In this document: one piece after another, positions 15,577 to 16,465 of the stretch | Position numbering within the stretch: the first letter of the stretch is position 1 | Layout of the letters: each line of letters starts with the position of its first letter | NCBI GenBank assembly: GCA_000433635.1 | Contig: HF997910.1 | Span: 1 to 16,465, forward strand | Direction of reading: 5' to 3' | Source: Ruminococcus sp. CAG:254 | GTDB taxonomy: Bacteria > Bacillota > Clostridia > Oscillospirales > Ruminococcaceae | Length of the DNA stretch: 16,465 nucleotides | Notes under the pieces: model-generated | The model's input: only the letters and a program-made list of their open reading frames with translations | Told to the model about the DNA's origin: nothing | The model's database searches: none | Translations under genes and position numbers: made by a program

Positions 15577-15585
15577 TCCTCCTTT
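15577..15585 (-). promoter_or_regulatory. Ribosome binding site fixing the TTG start of mtaB
   Basis: AAAGGAGGA is a near-perfect anti-16S match, with GGAGG 10 nt before TTG. The upstream reading-frame extension to 15852 crosses the promoter and is not coding. Confidence 0.8.
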
Positions 15586-15721
15586 GGAAATGCGTGCAGA
15601 TGGGGAAAAATACGTTGAAAACTGGTAGAAATCGGTTGGAATGTGAATTGAATTTTTGTGGATTGTCACAGAAATTCCACATAGTTTAGTGGGTGTGAAT
15701 AAAAAAAAGGAGACGCATTCC
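15586..15721 (-). promoter_or_regulatory. mtaB 5' leader whose two ends can pair
   Basis: The predicted transcript start (near 15721) reads GGAATGCGT and can pair with ACGCATTTCC (15586-15595) directly before the ribosome site: 9 bp with one bulge. Inside, TGTGGA and TCCACA can form a 6-bp hairpin with a 13-nt loop. A leader closed by its own ends next to the Shine-Dalgarno suggests structure-based control, but no riboswitch class was recognised. Nothing coding was seen here. Confidence 0.35.
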
Positions 15722-15727
15722 GCACCT

Positions 15728-15756
15728 ATTATACTATAATCACGAAAATAAAGCAA
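15728..15756 (-). promoter_or_regulatory. Sigma-A promoter of mtaB-purL
   Basis: On the minus strand TTGCTT (15751-15756), 17 bp, TATAAT (15728-15733). The -35 is partial. Its -35 is 5 bp from the -35 of the divergent HPr-like gene. Confidence 0.7.
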
Positions 15757-15761
15757 CCGTC

Positions 15762-15790
15762 TTGACAAAAAAAAAAAAATGTAGTATACT
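15762..15790 (+). promoter_or_regulatory. Sigma-A promoter of the HPr-like gene with a poly-A spacer
   Basis: TTGACA (15762-15767), 17 bp, TATACT (15785-15790). Twelve of the 17 spacer bases are A. The -10 lies within the 10-bp palindrome TAGTATACTA (15782-15791). Confidence 0.85.
15767..15779 (+). repeat. A13 homopolymer within a promoter
   Basis: Thirteen consecutive A residues start at the last base of the -35 element and fill most of the spacer. Length changes by slippage would alter the -35/-10 distance. Confidence 0.85.
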
Positions 15791-15798
15791 ATGCTTAA

Positions 15799-15844
15799 CA
15801 GAACAGAAAGCGACAGTTCCATCGCAAGCTGTTGATTCGTTCTG
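15799..15844 (+). promoter_or_regulatory. Candidate leader hairpin of the HPr-like gene
   Basis: CAGAAC (15799-15804) pairs with GTTCTG (15839-15844), and inside it CGACAG (15811-15816) with CTGTTG (15829-15834, one G-U pair). The structure lies at the start of the predicted transcript, about 50 nt before the ATG. It may stabilise the 5' end; no family was recognised. Confidence 0.35.
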
Positions 15845-15893
15845 GACAGCAAACCCTATAAAAATTTTAGTTGGGGCAAGGAGGTTATGCATC

Positions 15894-16124
15894 ATGTATG
15901 AAACAACGATTTCTCTGCAGGCAATCAATGATGTAAAGGATTTTGTAAACACCGTAATGCTGTTTAATTATGACATCGATTTGGTGTCTGGTCGGTATGC
16001 AGTTGATGCAAAGTCTATCATGGGTATTTTCAGTTTGGATCTGTCAAAGCCGATCAAGCTGCAGGCACACACTGAAGATCCGGAAGCATTGATTAAGGCA
16101 ATCGACAAGTTTATTGTAAAGTAA
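15894..16124 (+). CDS. HPr-family protein lacking the active His (Crh-like)
   Basis: The 76-residue product has HPr length. The region after beta-strand 1, normally GLHARPA with the phosphorylated His15, reads INDVKDFVNTV, so there is no His and it cannot act as the PTS phosphocarrier. The regulatory site is kept: VDAKSIMGIFSLDL, with S41 at the Ser46 position that HPr kinase phosphorylates. Bacillus Crh shows the same logic (Gln15, Ser46) and acts as a CcpA co-regulator; similar His-less HPr relatives occur in many clostridia with unknown roles. A regulatory function is inferred. ATG 15894 has AAGGAGG 9 nt upstream. Monocistronic: strong promoter upstream, hairpin terminator downstream. Confidence 0.85.
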   Translation: MYETTISLQAINDVKDFVNTVMLFNYDIDLVSGRYAVDAKSIMGIFSLDLSKPIKLQAHTEDPEALIKAIDKFIVK

Positions 16125-16162
16125 GTTGTCATTCAAAGATTGAGTAGAATAGTAAGAGGGAG

Positions 16163-16194
16163 AAGAGCGGCAAGCAATTGCCGCTCTTTTTCTG
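16163..16194 (+). terminator. Intrinsic terminator of the HPr-like gene
   Basis: AAGAGCGGCAA and TTGCCGCTCTT form an 11-bp perfect stem with a GCAA loop, followed by TTTCTG. It begins 38 nt after the stop. Confidence 0.92.
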
Positions 16195-16225
16195 TCCGAT
16201 GTCTGTTTTCTCTGATTTTCGCATA

Positions 16226-16246
16226 AGATAGCACAGGAATCTATCT
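16226..16246. promoter_or_regulatory. Inverted repeat upstream of the carboxypeptidase-like gene
   Basis: AGATAG and CTATCT are separated by 9 nt. The left arm overlaps CATAAGATA, which looks like a CATAnnnTA -10 of mother-cell sigma factors, but no matching -35 was found. Confidence 0.25.
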
Positions 16247-16274
16247 GACGGGAACAGGGAGAGGAGAACGTGCG

Positions 16275-16465
16275 ATGCGAAAAATCATTGCCGGATGGCT
16301 GGCAGGCATCTGGCTGTGTCTGTTGTTGGTGCGGCTGCCAGTGCAGGCGGCAAATCTTGCAGAACCCATTCAGGCACAGGCTTATGTATTGATGGAACAG
16401 GAGAGCGGAACAGTGCTGGCAGAAGCACAGGCAGACGTTCCGCTGCCGATGGGCATGATGGCAAA
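16275..16465 (+). CDS. Peptidase S11 (D-alanyl-D-alanine carboxypeptidase)-like protein, 3' end cut off
   Basis: Sixty-three full codons are visible. Residues 1-26 form a signal peptide (IIAGWLAGIWLCLLLV, then VQA-A). AYVLMEQESGTVLAEAQADVPLPM follows the S11/DacF pattern (AYVLME...G.VL.E..AD..LPM) that leads into the SxxK nucleophile motif. Here the next residues are GMMA plus a partial codon (AA-), so the Ser position is Met61 and the following Lys is likely but cut. If the alignment holds, the protein lacks the acylated Ser and may be a catalytically dead, wall-binding homologue. ATG 16275 has AGGAG 8 nt upstream. The remaining domains are outside the window. Confidence 0.75.
   Translation, partial: MRKIIAGWLAGIWLCLLLVRLPVQAANLAEPIQAQAYVLMEQESGTVLAEAQADVPLPMGMMA

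Noticed and set aside
15600..15727. Purine riboswitch in the leader of the mtaB-purL operon
   Set aside because: I could not find the conserved purine-aptamer junction bases or the paired loop sequences; only an unassigned end-pairing was seen.
15568..15852. Extension of mtaB to ATG 15852
   Set aside because: It reads through both divergent promoters; the TTG at 15567 has a near-perfect ribosome site and starts at the family's N-terminus.
16222..16230. CATAAGATA as a sigma-K -10 for the carboxypeptidase-like gene
   Set aside because: No AC or ATA element at 16-17 bp upstream; kept only as part of a low-confidence inverted repeat.

Overview
The window looks like a chromosomal segment of an anaerobic, plant-fibre-degrading, cellulosome-forming Firmicute of the Ruminococcus type (Oscillospiraceae). 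The basis is a secreted GH10 xylanase with an N-terminal CBM22, two secreted proteins ending in dockerins, strong AGGAGG ribosome sites, clostridial-type single-chain PurL, a CotJABC spore-coat-type operon and a Crh-like HPr homologue. The genus is inferred from protein style; no rRNA or other marker gene is present.

Layout, left to right. (1) 1-882, minus: 5' part of a CBM22-GH10 xylanase gene running off the left edge, with its own sigma-A promoter and two inverted repeats in its leader. (2) 1183-2324, plus: cotJA-cotJB-cotJC with overlapping reading frames, closed by a hairpin terminator. (3) 2397-3518, minus: THUMP-domain 23S rRNA methyltransferase. (4) 3616-6477, minus: a long class A penicillin-binding protein with a basic cytoplasmic tail, an EF-hand-like loop and a Gly/Ser/acidic C-terminal tail. 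(5) 6746-7072, plus: small membrane-anchored BofC-C-like protein, divergent from the PBP. (6) 7331-10376, plus: two-gene operon of dockerin proteins with no recognisable enzyme domain, driven by a full-consensus promoter whose -35 and spacer lie inside a 24-bp dyad. (7) 10524-15567, minus: mtaB and purL, overlapping through purL's ribosome site. (8) 15894-16124, plus: HPr-like protein lacking the phosphorylatable His, transcribed back-to-back with mtaB. (9) 16275-end, plus: start of an S11 D,D-carboxypeptidase-like gene in which the catalytic Ser position reads Met.

The functional themes are extracellular fibre degradation and surface assembly (xylanase, dockerin operon), cell-wall synthesis (class A PBP, S11 homologue), spore-associated genes (cotJABC, BofC-like) and housekeeping RNA modification and purine synthesis. 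The part closest to an undescribed system is the dockerin operon: one protein has an AT-rich domain I do not recognise, the other has a duplicated A-B-A-B architecture related to BspA-type leucine-rich-repeat proteins. Both should be displayed on a cellulosome or on cell-surface cohesins. No tRNA, rRNA, CRISPR array, insertion sequence or phage gene was seen. Apart from the ends cut by the window, no gene looks frameshifted.
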